This document shows, one piece after another, positions 1 through 6,581 of a DNA stretch of 9,659 nucleotides. The notes under the pieces are model-generated. The model made no database searches. It was not told the DNA's origin and saw nothing but the letters and a program-made list of their open reading frames with translations. Each line of letters opens with the position of its first letter. Position 1 is the stretch's first letter. Both the position numbers and the translations under genes were made by a program. Origin of the DNA: Rhodothermia bacterium (GTDB taxonomy: Bacteria; Bacteroidota; Rhodothermia; Balneolales; Natronogracilivirgulaceae); the NCBI GenBank assembly GCA_007122185.1, contig SKUI01000165.1:1-9659 (forward strand), in the 5' to 3' direction.

Positions 1-280
1 CCTGGTACTGCTCAGCCGGTAGCACAACGCCCATCCAGACGGCATACTGCGCACTGCGCCGCGGGATCACCAGTGTGTACTCGCCTGTTCCGGCGTGGAT
101 CACGGCGGACATGTCAGGCTCCTCCACTCCGGTCAGGTACAGGAAATTGGATTCCTGGCGGAAGGGATATTCAAAATCGGTGTCATAGCGGTGGGATACG
201 GTCCCGCCTTTCAGGAAGAGGATGCTCTCTTTTTCATCCTTGAACAGTGTAAGGATTTTTTTGCGGTGTTCGCGATGCAT
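1..280 (-). CDS. pepP: Xaa-Pro aminopeptidase (aminopeptidase P), N-terminal part, cut by window edge
   Basis: Only the first 93 codons are in the window; the gene continues beyond base 1. The start reads MHREHRKKILTLFKD, followed by FLKGGTVSHRYDTDFEYPFR and QESNFLYLTGVEEPD. This is the hallmark of the aminopeptidase P N-terminal (creatinase-like, AMP_N) domain, which precedes the metal-binding pita-bread catalytic domain. Family members remove the N-terminal residue from peptides with proline in second place, usually in the cytoplasm, using two Mn2+ ions; the metal ligands would lie outside the window. An in-frame TGA sits three codons upstream (287-289), so the ATG at 280 is well fixed, although no Shine-Dalgarno is evident. 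It lies 61 bases downstream of the HsdR-N-like gene on the same strand and may share its transcript. Family assignment is firm; the symbol is by analogy with E. coli PepP. Confidence 0.85.
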   Translation of the reverse strand, partial: MHREHRKKILTLFKDEKESILFLKGGTVSHRYDTDFEYPFRQESNFLYLTGVEEPDMSAVIHAGTGEYTLVIPRRSAQYAVWMGVVLPAEQYQ

Positions 281-341
281 GGAGTTTCAGTTTTTGAGGG
301 TTTGTAAGAAAAGGGGTCGTTTGGTTGCGCGGTTTTGCAGA

Positions 342-1430
342 TCAGGTTTCGAGGAGCAGGCGTTCCAGGATCCGGGCAAGGCGGCGGGCGGACCGGACGC
401 CCTGTTCGGTGGTCAGATCCGTATGGGCCGGAGTAGGATCCTTGCCTTTTGAAACGGTCCCTTCGCCCATTGAAAGCCAGAATTCATTCAGTTCCATCAG
501 TTTGTCGTCTCCGGCAGGAAGCATGGCACGAAGTGCAGAAGCCGGCGAAGTATCCGAAGCATCTGCAGCATTCGCCGTTCCGCTTCCGGAACCTTGAATA
601 TCGCCATTTTTTTCCAGAAAAAGTTGCGGGTCATGGAAGGTGCCGTCATTTCCAAGAGTACAGAAAAAAAAAGCGATGTTACTTTTTTTCCGGTTGGCAA
701 CGGCCGAGAAGACAGCCGTGTCGGGGGTGACGGCACAGAACGTGACGGCGATGAGCGTATCCGGGTGGCTGGCGGCGGACAGCAGCAGGTGATGGTGCGT
801 CAGCGGCATTTGGCGGCCAGGGAACGGAATGCTTAGCCAGCTTCGGGTCTCCTGCGAGAGGTGGAAGAGCAGGGCCAGCCGATGTGCAAGAGCCGTGGCA
901 GCGGTTACCGGGAGACCTGTCGGAAGGAATCCGCGTTCCATCCAATAGTCAGGTTCCGCCGAGTGCCAGTCCGTATCATCAGAAGCGAATTCCACCGGAT
1001 AATCGGATTCATCGATGGCCTCAAGTTGTCTGGTGACATGGAAAAACGCATCCTCCAGGCCATTCGTGAGCATGAGGCAGGGCGCCTTGACGAAGCGGTT
1101 GTAGACGGCGGATTGGGTGGCGGCGCGGGGCCCAAGGCGCACCGTGTCTGCTTTGCACTCGATTAGCAGTAACGGATGGATCTGACTGTCGTAGCAAAGG
1201 AGGTCGGTCCGTCCGCGAGAAAAACGCGATGGGACAGGGCTTTCCACGGCGATGCGGGCGGCCGGGATGCGGCTCTGGAGGATCAGGTAATCAAGAACCT
1301 GCAAACGGATCCGCTCTTCGGGACGGAACCGGAGGGCCTGGCGTTTCAGCGGGTTCCAGAGCATGCGTTCGCCGTTCCGGAATACGATCCGGGGGTAGTG
1401 GCGGGATGCTATGGATCGGGAAATTTTCAC
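342..1430 (-). CDS. Stand-alone type I restriction HsdR N-terminal-like (PD-(D/E)XK nuclease fold) protein
   Basis: The N-terminal ~135 residues resemble the HsdR_N domain found alone in many FCB-group bacteria: NGERMLWNPLKRQALRFRPE, RIRLQVLDYLI, then a nuclease core. Candidate active-site residues, numbered from the GTG start, are E63 (AVESP), D76 (GRTDLLCYD) and E91/K93 (LLLIECKAD), followed by a QxxxY motif (Q106-Y110, QSAVYN) and LMLTNGLEDAFFHV, so the site looks intact. The remaining ~220 residues are unrecognised. The open frame reaches 1547, but the extension there is a low-complexity Pro/Ala/Cys repeat. I prefer the GTG at 1430 (362 aa) because conserved-looking sequence begins just after it; the ATG at 1466 is the alternative. 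No HsdM, HsdS or helicase lies nearby, so restriction cannot be inferred. The cellular role is unknown; nucleic-acid cleavage or binding is an inference from the fold. Confidence 0.7.
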   Translation of the reverse strand: MKISRSIASRHYPRIVFRNGERMLWNPLKRQALRFRPEERIRLQVLDYLILQSRIPAARIAVESPVPSRFSRGRTDLLCYDSQIHPLLLIECKADTVRLGPRAATQSAVYNRFVKAPCLMLTNGLEDAFFHVTRQLEAIDESDYPVEFASDDTDWHSAEPDYWMERGFLPTGLPVTAATALAHRLALLFHLSQETRSWLSIPFPGRQMPLTHHHLLLSAASHPDTLIAVTFCAVTPDTAVFSAVANRKKSNIAFFFCTLGNDGTFHDPQLFLEKNGDIQGSGSGTANAADASDTSPASALRAMLPAGDDKLMELNEFWLSMGEGTVSKGKDPTPAHTDLTTEQGVRSARRLARILERLLLET

Positions 1431-1501
1431 GTCATGCCGGGGTGTCCGGCAAGATAGAAAATGCATCCGAAGTAATCCAATGGATCGGGCCGGCGTACCA
1501 A

Positions 1502-1543
1502 GACAAGCGGGGGCCGGCGGGCAATGACAAGCGGGGGCCGGCG
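1502..1543. repeat. Short direct repeat of 24-bp period between phoU and the HsdR-N gene
   Basis: The 18-mer gacaagcgggggccggcg occurs at 1502-1519 and again at 1526-1543, a period of 24 bp. A third partial copy, gggccggcg, lies at 1487-1495. Read on the minus strand it would encode alternating Pro-Ala-Pro-Ala-Cys units if the downstream gene started upstream of its preferred start. It sits in the 129-base spacer after the phoU stop. No clear stem-loop plus T-run terminator was seen here. Confidence 0.75.
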
Positions 1544-1559
1544 TCACGGCATCAGGACG

Positions 1560-2225
1560 TCAGTCCTGGTCTTTGCCGATATTTTCGACCAGTTCACCGG
1601 TGACAAGGAAGATGATACGTTCACAGATGTTGGTCACTCGGTCGGCGATGCGTTCCAGGTTGTGCGCGACCCACATAAGGTAGGTGCATCTTGTGATGGT
1701 GCGCGGATCCTCGATCATGATGGATATGAGTTCACGGATCACCTGATGGTACAGATCGTCCACGTCATCATCCATGGCCGTGATCTCCCGGGCGCGCGCC
1801 ACGTCTCTATTGGCAAAAGCGTCCAGTGATTGGGTTACCATGTCGGTTGCTATCTCTGCCATCCGGGGAATGTCGATCAGCGGCTTGACGGATTCAGCCC
1901 CGTCCAGTTTGATCACGATTTTGGCAATGCCTTCGGCGTAATCGCCCATCCGTTCCAGATCGGTAATGATGTTGAGCACGGCGATGATCTCGCGCAGCTG
2001 TGTGGCGACGGGCTGCTGTGTTGCGATCAGGTGGATGCACTGCTCCTCAATCTCAAACCGCTTGTTGTTGATGTGGATGTCGTCCTTCTTGATCTTCTTC
2101 GCTTCATCAACATCCCGCTCCTTTAACGCGAGAATGGAGCGGTCGATGGCCCGGTTTACCATATCGGCCATGTTGTGAAGCTCCTGATTGAGGGTCTTCA
2201 GATGTTCCTGAAATGCGATACGCAT
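1560..2225 (-). CDS. phoU: Phosphate transport/signalling regulator PhoU
   Basis: A 221-residue protein of the usual PhoU length, made of two similar three-helix PhoU repeats. Each carries the expected metal-binding signature: DLERMGDYAEGIAK (E91, D95) and NLERIADRVTNICERI (E191, D195). The start MRIAFQEHLKTLNQELHNMA is typical of the family. The open frame reaches an ATG at 2267, but the ATG at 2225 is better: it fits the family N-terminus and has GGAG nine bases upstream. PhoU normally links the Pst transporter to the PhoR-type histidine kinase, keeps the Pho response off when phosphate is plentiful, and restrains Pst uptake. It is the last gene of the pst operon, 130 bases after pstB, a wider gap than most in the operon. 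The function is firm by family; the kinase partner is not in this window. Confidence 0.96.
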   Translation of the reverse strand: MRIAFQEHLKTLNQELHNMADMVNRAIDRSILALKERDVDEAKKIKKDDIHINNKRFEIEEQCIHLIATQQPVATQLREIIAVLNIITDLERMGDYAEGIAKIVIKLDGAESVKPLIDIPRMAEIATDMVTQSLDAFANRDVARAREITAMDDDVDDLYHQVIRELISIMIEDPRTITRCTYLMWVAHNLERIADRVTNICERIIFLVTGELVENIGKDQD

Positions 2226-2355
2226 TGTTGGGCTCTCCATGTCTTTTCGTGAAAGGGGTGCATCCATAATATAATGATAAAATCCGCGGTTTGTACGTTG
2301 ATGGGAATGGAAGTTGCCGCATGTTGCAAAACTAATTGCAAAACACGGTCTTGTG
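2226..2355. other. pstB-phoU spacer with a 9-bp direct repeat
   Basis: The 130-base gap between the pstB stop and the phoU start holds ttgcaaaac twice, at 2324-2332 and 2336-2344 (12-bp period), followed on the minus strand by an AT-rich stretch around 2265-2281. It could hold a secondary phoU promoter or an mRNA processing site, but no pair of promoter elements at good spacing was found. The repeat itself is plain; any role is speculation. Confidence 0.4.
2234..2240 (-). promoter_or_regulatory. Ribosome binding site deciding the phoU start
   Basis: Read on the minus strand the sequence is GGAGAGCCCAACAATG, with the purine run nine bases before the ATG at 2225. Most other genes in the window have no such site, so this supports the internal ATG over the frame-opening ATG at 2267. 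Confidence 0.6.
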
Positions 2356-3267
2356 TCATCCGAATCGTCCTGTGATGTACTCCTCCGTGCGGGTTTCTTT
2401 GGGTTTGGTGAACAGGGTGCTGGTCGGGCCGTATTCGATCAGATCTCCGACATAGAAGAAGGCGGTGTTGTCGGAGACACGTGCCGCCTGCTGCATGTTA
2501 TGCGTGACGATTACGATGGTCACCTGATTCTTGAGTTCGTGGATAAGGTCCTCGATGCGGCTGGTGGACTGCGGGTCCAGTGAGCTGGTGGGCTCGTCCA
2601 TCAGGAGCACTTCCGGGTCCACAGCCAGGGCGCGGGCGATGGAAAGCCGCTGCTGCTGTCCGCCCGAAAGGCTGGACCCCGGACTCTTGAGGCGGTCTTT
2701 TACCTCCTCAAAAAGGGCTGCCTGTTTGAGGGCCCGTTCACACACTTCGTCCAGGACGCTTGTCTTCCGGATTCCAACCAGTTTCAGTCCCGCTACAACG
2801 TTATCGTAAATAGACATGGTCGGGAAGGGAGTAGGCTTCTGGAAAACCATGCCGATGCGCCGGCGTATGATCACGGGGTTGACTTCGCTGTCATAGATGT
2901 TTTTCCCGTCAAGCAGTACGCTCCCCGTGACCGAGGCCCCGCGTGTGAGGTCGTGCATGCGGTTCAGGGCGCGAAGATAGGTGGTTTTGCCACAACCGGA
3001 TGGGCCGATCAGCGCCAGCACCTGCTTGTCATGGATGGGCAGGGAGACATTTTTGACGCCGACGGTGGATCCATAGAGGACGGTGAGGTCGTGCGTTTCC
3101 ATCCGCAACTTTTTTTCTTCCTTGTCTGTACCGGCAGCACCGGAGATGCCGGACCTGCCTGTGGATGTCCCGGCTTCAGCTGCACCACTCGCCTGGCGGC
3201 TTTCCGATGTGGCGAAGAGCGGTAAAGAGGGGACTTTGGAAGTGATCGTTTGGATCAGGTTCATCAT
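2356..3267 (-). CDS. pstB: Phosphate ABC transporter ATP-binding protein PstB
   Basis: A cytoplasmic ATPase that powers phosphate import through PstC/PstA. All ABC motifs are intact: Walker [10 protein letters not shown] (88-96), Q-loop in [11 protein letters not shown] (Q143), signature LSGGQQQR (200-207), Walker [13 protein letters not shown] (D224, E225) and H-loop [12 protein letters not shown] (H256). [11 protein letters not shown] and the C-terminus EEYITGRFG are PstB hallmarks that separate it from other ABC ATPases. At 303 residues it is ~45 longer than E. coli PstB; the excess is an Ala/Gly/Ser/Thr-rich N-terminus (about 1-53). An internal ATG (M56, [12 protein letters not shown]) exists but would start inside the first beta strand, so I keep the ATG at 3267. 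An adjacent ATG (codon 2) is an equal alternative. It starts 12 bases after the pstA stop, with no evident Shine-Dalgarno. Confidence 0.97.
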   Translation of the reverse strand: MMNLIQTITSKVPSLPLFATSESRQASGAAEAGTSTGRSGISGAAGTDKEEKKLRMETHDLTVLYGSTVGVKNVSLPIHDKQVLALIGPSGCGKTTYLRALNRMHDLTRGASVTGSVLLDGKNIYDSEVNPVIIRRRIGMVFQKPTPFPTMSIYDNVVAGLKLVGIRKTSVLDEVCERALKQAALFEEVKDRLKSPGSSLSGGQQQRLSIARALAVDPEVLLMDEPTSSLDPQSTSRIEDLIHELKNQVTIVIVTHNMQQAARVSDNTAFFYVGDLIEYGPTSTLFTKPKETRTEEYITGRFG

Positions 3268-3279
3268 GAAGTTTTGTTA

Positions 3280-4146
3280 CTATTTGACTTGGTTTTTCTG
3301 TCGGGTAAGGTAGCGAGCCGTGCCGAAGCAGACGATGACAAAGACCAGAAGGACGATAGCTGCGGCCCATCCCATGGAGTGCCAGTGGGAGTAGGGGCTG
3401 ATCGCGAGGCTGTAGAGACGCTGCGGCAGTGTGTCGACCGGACCGAGGAGCATGCCGAGCCAGTGGTTGGGAAGATAGTTGTTGCCGAAAGAGGTGAAAA
3501 GCAGCGGTGCCGCTTCACCGGCGGCCCGGGCGAATGCGATCAGTGTGCCGGTTACCAGGCCGAAGCGAGCGGCAGGCATGACTGTGGACAGCACCACGCG
3601 CCAGCGCGGCAGCCCGATGGCCAGTCCGGCTTCCCGGATGGACCAGGGAATGGACATCAGGGCGCTTTCGGTCGTCCGGGCGATGATCGGTATCATCACA
3701 AAAGCGAGGGCCACGGCGCCTGCCAGTCCGGAGAAGGTACCCATGGGCTTGACGATGAGCACGAATGCCAGCAGACCCTTGAGGATGGCCGGCATGCCGT
3801 TCAATGTATCGTTCATCACCCGCAGGGTGGGATTGAGCTTGTGGTCCGGGAATTCCGAGAGCATGATGCCGGCGCCCATTCCTATGGGTACGGCAAGCGT
3901 CAGTGCAAGCATATCGACAACGAGGGTGCCGAGGATGGTATGGACCAGCCCGGTGGGACGTCCCTGCATTGCGCGTGACGGGGAGCCAAGCTCCTGTGTG
4001 AAGAAATCCCAGTTCAGGGCGCTAATTCCGTTGACGACAACATGGACCAGGATGATGACAAGCGGCAGGAGCACTACGATGGTGCTGAGCACCAGCAGCG
4101 ACTCCATGATGCGGTCGCGGATATTGCGTTGGAGCAGTGTTTTCAT
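3280..4146 (-). CDS. pstA: Phosphate ABC transporter permease PstA
   Basis: A 288-residue inner-membrane permease, close to the family's usual length, forming the phosphate channel with PstC. The first membrane helix spans about residues 16-38, with further hydrophobic segments near 68-95, 119-158 and 262-276, as expected for a six-helix MetI-like permease. The EAA coupling loop that contacts PstB is IREAGLAIGLPRWRVVLSTVMPA (about 170-192). It is followed by FARAAGEAAPLLFT (205-218), the diagnostic PstA block. The gene lies between pstC (96-base spacer with an inverted repeat) and pstB (12-base gap). No Shine-Dalgarno is visible; the leader is A-rich (TGTAAAAGATG). Nothing suggests truncation. 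Confidence 0.96.
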   Translation of the reverse strand: MKTLLQRNIRDRIMESLLVLSTIVVLLPLVIILVHVVVNGISALNWDFFTQELGSPSRAMQGRPTGLVHTILGTLVVDMLALTLAVPIGMGAGIMLSEFPDHKLNPTLRVMNDTLNGMPAILKGLLAFVLIVKPMGTFSGLAGAVALAFVMIPIIARTTESALMSIPWSIREAGLAIGLPRWRVVLSTVMPAARFGLVTGTLIAFARAAGEAAPLLFTSFGNNYLPNHWLGMLLGPVDTLPQRLYSLAISPYSHWHSMGWAAAIVLLVFVIVCFGTARYLTRQKNQVK

Positions 4147-4179
4147 CTTTTACATCAATTAAGATTCATGCGGTCAGAA

Positions 4180-4240
4180 TGAACTCACATGACAGTATGT
4201 AATCATGTTCCTGTGCATCAGAAGCAGGCTGTCATGTTCA
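4180..4240. repeat. Inverted repeat in the pstC-pstA intercistronic spacer
   Basis: The arms CATGACAG (4188-4195) and CTGTCATG (4229-4236) are perfect 8-bp inverted copies, extended by TGAA/TTCA with a four-base bulge. A short inner pair, CCTG (4210-4213) and CAGG (4225-4228), is also possible. In the pst transcript this could fold into a hairpin in the 96-base gap between pstC and pstA. It has no T-run, so it is not an obvious terminator; an mRNA stability or processing role is an inference. The CTGTCAT core also matches the E. coli Pho-box half-site. Confidence 0.55.
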
Positions 4241-4242
4241 TT

Positions 4243-5256
4243 TCATATAACCTGGCCTCCCTTGATCGAGAATTTCCGTGTCATGTATGCTGCGGCGAGG
4301 TTGACGACAAGCGCGATAATGAAAAGCGTAAAGCCGATAGCCATCAGGCTGGACAGGTGAAGCGATTCGACGGCTTCCCGGAACTCATTGACAATGACGG
4401 AGGGCATGGTGGCGCCGGCACCGAATACGGAAAAAGGCAAGGTGTTCTTGTTGCCAATGAGCATCGCCACGGCCATGGTTTCACCTATAGCGCGTCCAAG
4501 TGATAGGATAGCGCCGGCAAGGATACCGCCACGCGCGTAGGGCAATACGGCCATGCGGATCACCTCCCATTTTGTTGCTCCGAGGGCACGGCTCGCTTCC
4601 CGTTGTGCTACGGGCACGGATTTGATGGCATCTTTTGTAAGTGCCGTGGTGTAGGGCACGATCATCAGGGACAGTACGATGGTAGCTGTAGCCATGCCGT
4701 AGCCCATGGGGTTGCCGAGGATGGGCAGAAGTGCGGGATAGCTGGTTTCCGCCCAGGTGAATATGGGCAGGTAGACATGGTCGCGCATCCATGGTGCCAG
4801 TACGAAGATCCCCCAGATGCCAATGACCACGCTGGGTACGGCCGCAATGAGCTGGATCAGGTTGTCGATGATGGAGGCCAGCCACCGTGGAGCGTATTCG
4901 GCCGTGAATATGCCCACGGCAATGGCGGGAAAAAAGGAGATCAGCAATGCGGCAACGCTGGTGACCACCGTGCCAAAAAGGAAGGGGAGCGCACCAAATA
5001 CCAGCTGTACCGCCGGATCCCAGGTGGTGCCCCGGAGAAAGTCCAAAAATCCGAACTGCCTCAGGGAGAGGCTTCCTTCGTCGTACAGCACATAGGCCAT
5101 GGCTGCGGCCAGGGCGATGATGCTCATTCCCAGCAGGACCACAACAACCGCAAAAATCCGGTCGCCCAGCCATCGGTATATGGCCGATGGTGGACGCCGG
5201 AGCAGTTCCCGTACTTCCTTGCTGCCGTTATTTGGGGTGTCGCTATCAGAAGTCAT
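4243..5256 (-). CDS. pstC: Phosphate ABC transporter permease PstC
   Basis: A 337-residue membrane permease, slightly longer than E. coli PstC, partner of PstA. A hydrophilic N-terminus (about 1-30) precedes the first membrane helix (33-57). Further hydrophobic segments lie near 95-117, 133-155, 186-203, 242-267 and 303-325. The EAA loop is REASRALGATKWEVIRMAVL (219-238), followed by the characteristic LGRAIGETMAVAMLIGN (253-269). FGTVVTSVAALL (94-105) and FPAIAVGIFTAEYAP (109-123) are also PstC-like. The gene starts 14 bases after the pstS stop, so translation is probably tied to the same mRNA. The start ATG at 5256 lacks a clear Shine-Dalgarno, like the neighbouring pst genes. The hydrophilic head is a normal PstC property. 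Confidence 0.96.
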   Translation of the reverse strand: MTSDSDTPNNGSKEVRELLRRPPSAIYRWLGDRIFAVVVVLLGMSIIALAAAMAYVLYDEGSLSLRQFGFLDFLRGTTWDPAVQLVFGALPFLFGTVVTSVAALLISFFPAIAVGIFTAEYAPRWLASIIDNLIQLIAAVPSVVIGIWGIFVLAPWMRDHVYLPIFTWAETSYPALLPILGNPMGYGMATATIVLSLMIVPYTTALTKDAIKSVPVAQREASRALGATKWEVIRMAVLPYARGGILAGAILSLGRAIGETMAVAMLIGNKNTLPFSVFGAGATMPSVIVNEFREAVESLHLSSLMAIGFTLFIIALVVNLAAAYMTRKFSIKGGQVI

Positions 5257-5270
5257 GCAACATTACTGTT

Positions 5271-6497
5271 TTACAGATAATTTTCCGGCCGCAGCTTACT
5301 GCTGAGCCCAGGCTGCTGCACACTGCTGAGTCCAGACTCTTGCGCACTGCTGAGTCCAGACTCTTGCGCACTGCTGAGCAGTTCCTGTTCATCGAGCACT
5401 TCCTGTCCAATTAATTCGCCGTTCCATTTCAGCTGGCGGATCATCTGGACGCTCTTTTCAACTGCAGCCTCGGGAAGGCGTGCAAAACCGAGTATTTCGG
5501 AGAGTTCCTGTCCATCCGTGATGCTCCAGACCAGGAACTTGATGAGTTCTTTGGCCTCCCTGCGGTCACTGATCGCATTGTTGGCATCCAGGTTCTCGTA
5601 GACAAGCATCCAGGCAAATCCGGCAATCGGGTAGCCATTTTCGGCCGGGGTATTGGTGAAGAGGATACGCGTGTCTTCGGGTAGTTCGATATTGGCTGCT
5701 TCGGAGGTTGCTTCGAAACTTGGCTCAATGATATTGCCGGCGGCATTGATGACCGAACCGTAACTCATGTTGTTGAGCAGCGCATAAGCGAAGCTGTTGT
5801 AGCCGATGGCGCCGGTAGTGTTTTGGACCGCCCCGGCCACACCTTCGTTGCCGTTGCCGCCGATTCCGGCGGGCCAGTTCACACTGGTGGCAAATCCAAC
5901 CCGTTCCCGCCAACGATCCGAAACGCGGCTGAGGTAGCTGGTCCAGACGTTGGTCGTGCCGGATCCGTCAGAGCGGTGCACGACGGTTATCGGCAGATTG
6001 GGCAGGTCTACTTCCGGATTCAGCTCCCTGATGCGGGCATGATTCCAGCGGGTGATGTCGCCCATGTAGATATCCACCAGCAGCTCGCCATTGAAAACGA
6101 GCCCGGATTCCACACCCGGAATATTGTAGGTGGGCACCACATCGGCCAGGGTAATCGGCATGTTGAATGCGCGTCCACCAGTGGCCTGCTCTACATTATT
6201 CATGACATCGTCGGAGAGAAACGCCTCGCTCATGCCGAACATGACGGTCTGCTCGATGAACTGCCTGATGCCTCCGCCCGATCCGATTGACTGGTAATTC
6301 ACGGTCACCCGGTTTCGGGTAAGGTCACGGTATTCATCGGCCATGGCTGTGATGAGCGGGGCGGGAAACGTCGCTCCGGCTCCCAGTATATCCACCCGGT
6401 CGCGACGCTGTTCACGTGGTGAGTCGCCATTGCCGCCGCACGATACCGCCAGTATGGCGATCAGTGCTGCTGCTAATGCTGGTTTCATTCGAATCAT
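5271..6497 (-). CDS. pstS: Phosphate-binding lipoprotein PstS
   Basis: The extracytoplasmic phosphate receptor of the Pst transporter. Residues 1-20 form a lipoprotein signal ending in ILAVSC, with C20 the likely lipidated residue. Phosphate-site blocks are GAGATFPAPL (T43, F44), YQSIGSGGG (S73), FGMSEAFLSDD (E91) and HRSDGSGTTNVWTSYL (R175, S179, G180, T181). IYMGDITRWN, NWPAGIGGNGNEGVAGAVQ and GAIGYNSFAYAL are family hallmarks. Two oddities: most PstS proteins have Asp where E91 stands (FGASD in E. coli), and the 408-residue chain ends with an ~35-residue tail of SSAQESGL repeats encoded by 24-bp DNA repeats. The ATG at 6497 and an in-frame ATG at 6488 are both possible starts; neither has a Shine-Dalgarno. 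First gene of pstSCAB-phoU, downstream of a Pho-box-like array. Confidence 0.95.
   Translation of the reverse strand: MIRMKPALAAALIAILAVSCGGNGDSPREQRRDRVDILGAGATFPAPLITAMADEYRDLTRNRVTVNYQSIGSGGGIRQFIEQTVMFGMSEAFLSDDVMNNVEQATGGRAFNMPITLADVVPTYNIPGVESGLVFNGELLVDIYMGDITRWNHARIRELNPEVDLPNLPITVVHRSDGSGTTNVWTSYLSRVSDRWRERVGFATSVNWPAGIGGNGNEGVAGAVQNTTGAIGYNSFAYALLNNMSYGSVINAAGNIIEPSFEATSEAANIELPEDTRILFTNTPAENGYPIAGFAWMLVYENLDANNAISDRREAKELIKFLVWSITDGQELSEILGFARLPEAAVEKSVQMIRQLKWNGELIGQEVLDEQELLSSAQESGLSSAQESGLSSVQQPGLSSKLRPENYL
5297..5378. repeat. 24-bp tandem repeat at the 3' end of pstS
   Basis: Two identical 24-bp units lie at 5321-5344 and 5345-5368, flanked by a degenerate unit at 5297-5320 and a partial 10-bp copy at 5369-5378. 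The period is a multiple of three, so gain or loss of a unit keeps the pstS frame. It encodes SSAQESGL, SSAQESGL and SSVQQPGL near the C-terminus. The repeat core includes the palindrome-like cactgctgag. Confidence 0.9.
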
Positions 6498-6566
6498 AAA
6501 CTCGTATTTGATTGCTTGATTTTTGTTGTGTGTCCGGTTTCTTGAACCTTCTTTACGGACAATGGA

Positions 6567-6572
6567 AGTTTA
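6567..6572 (-). promoter_or_regulatory. Candidate -10 element of the pst operon promoter
   Basis: TAAACT on the minus strand lies nine bases after the 11-bp-periodic array (array edge at 6582). That is close to the array-to--10 spacing seen at PhoB-activated promoters, where the operator replaces the -35. It would place transcription start near 6560 and give a ~60-base leader to pstS. This is an inference from spacing only; the hexamer is a modest match. Confidence 0.35.
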
Positions 6573-6581
6573 GGCAGTCCA

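Noticed and set aside
342..1430. Type I restriction-modification system
   Set aside because: Only an HsdR-N-like domain is present. The helicase part, HsdM and HsdS are missing, so a working restriction system is not supported.
1431..1547. Upstream extension of the HsdR-N-like protein
   Set aside because: The extra residues are a Pro/Ala/Cys repeat from repetitive DNA and are unlike homologue N-termini as I recall them, so the GTG at 1430 is preferred.
1431..1559. Rho-independent terminator after phoU
   Set aside because: The spacer is GC-rich but has no stem followed by a T-run on the minus strand.
2107..2322. Minus-strand open frame (71 aa) beginning in the pstB-phoU spacer
   Set aside because: It overlaps the start of phoU in another frame and shows no family resemblance.
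3250..3978. Plus-strand open frame (242 aa) opposite pstA
   Set aside because: Rich in His, Gln and Gly, with no recognisable domain, and antisense to an unmistakable PstA permease.
4229..4246. E. coli-like Pho box CTGTCAT-GTTC-ATTTCAT at the pstC end
   Set aside because: It overlaps the end of pstC and lies on the strand opposite the operon, with no promoter or gene downstream on that strand. The inverted-repeat explanation is simpler.
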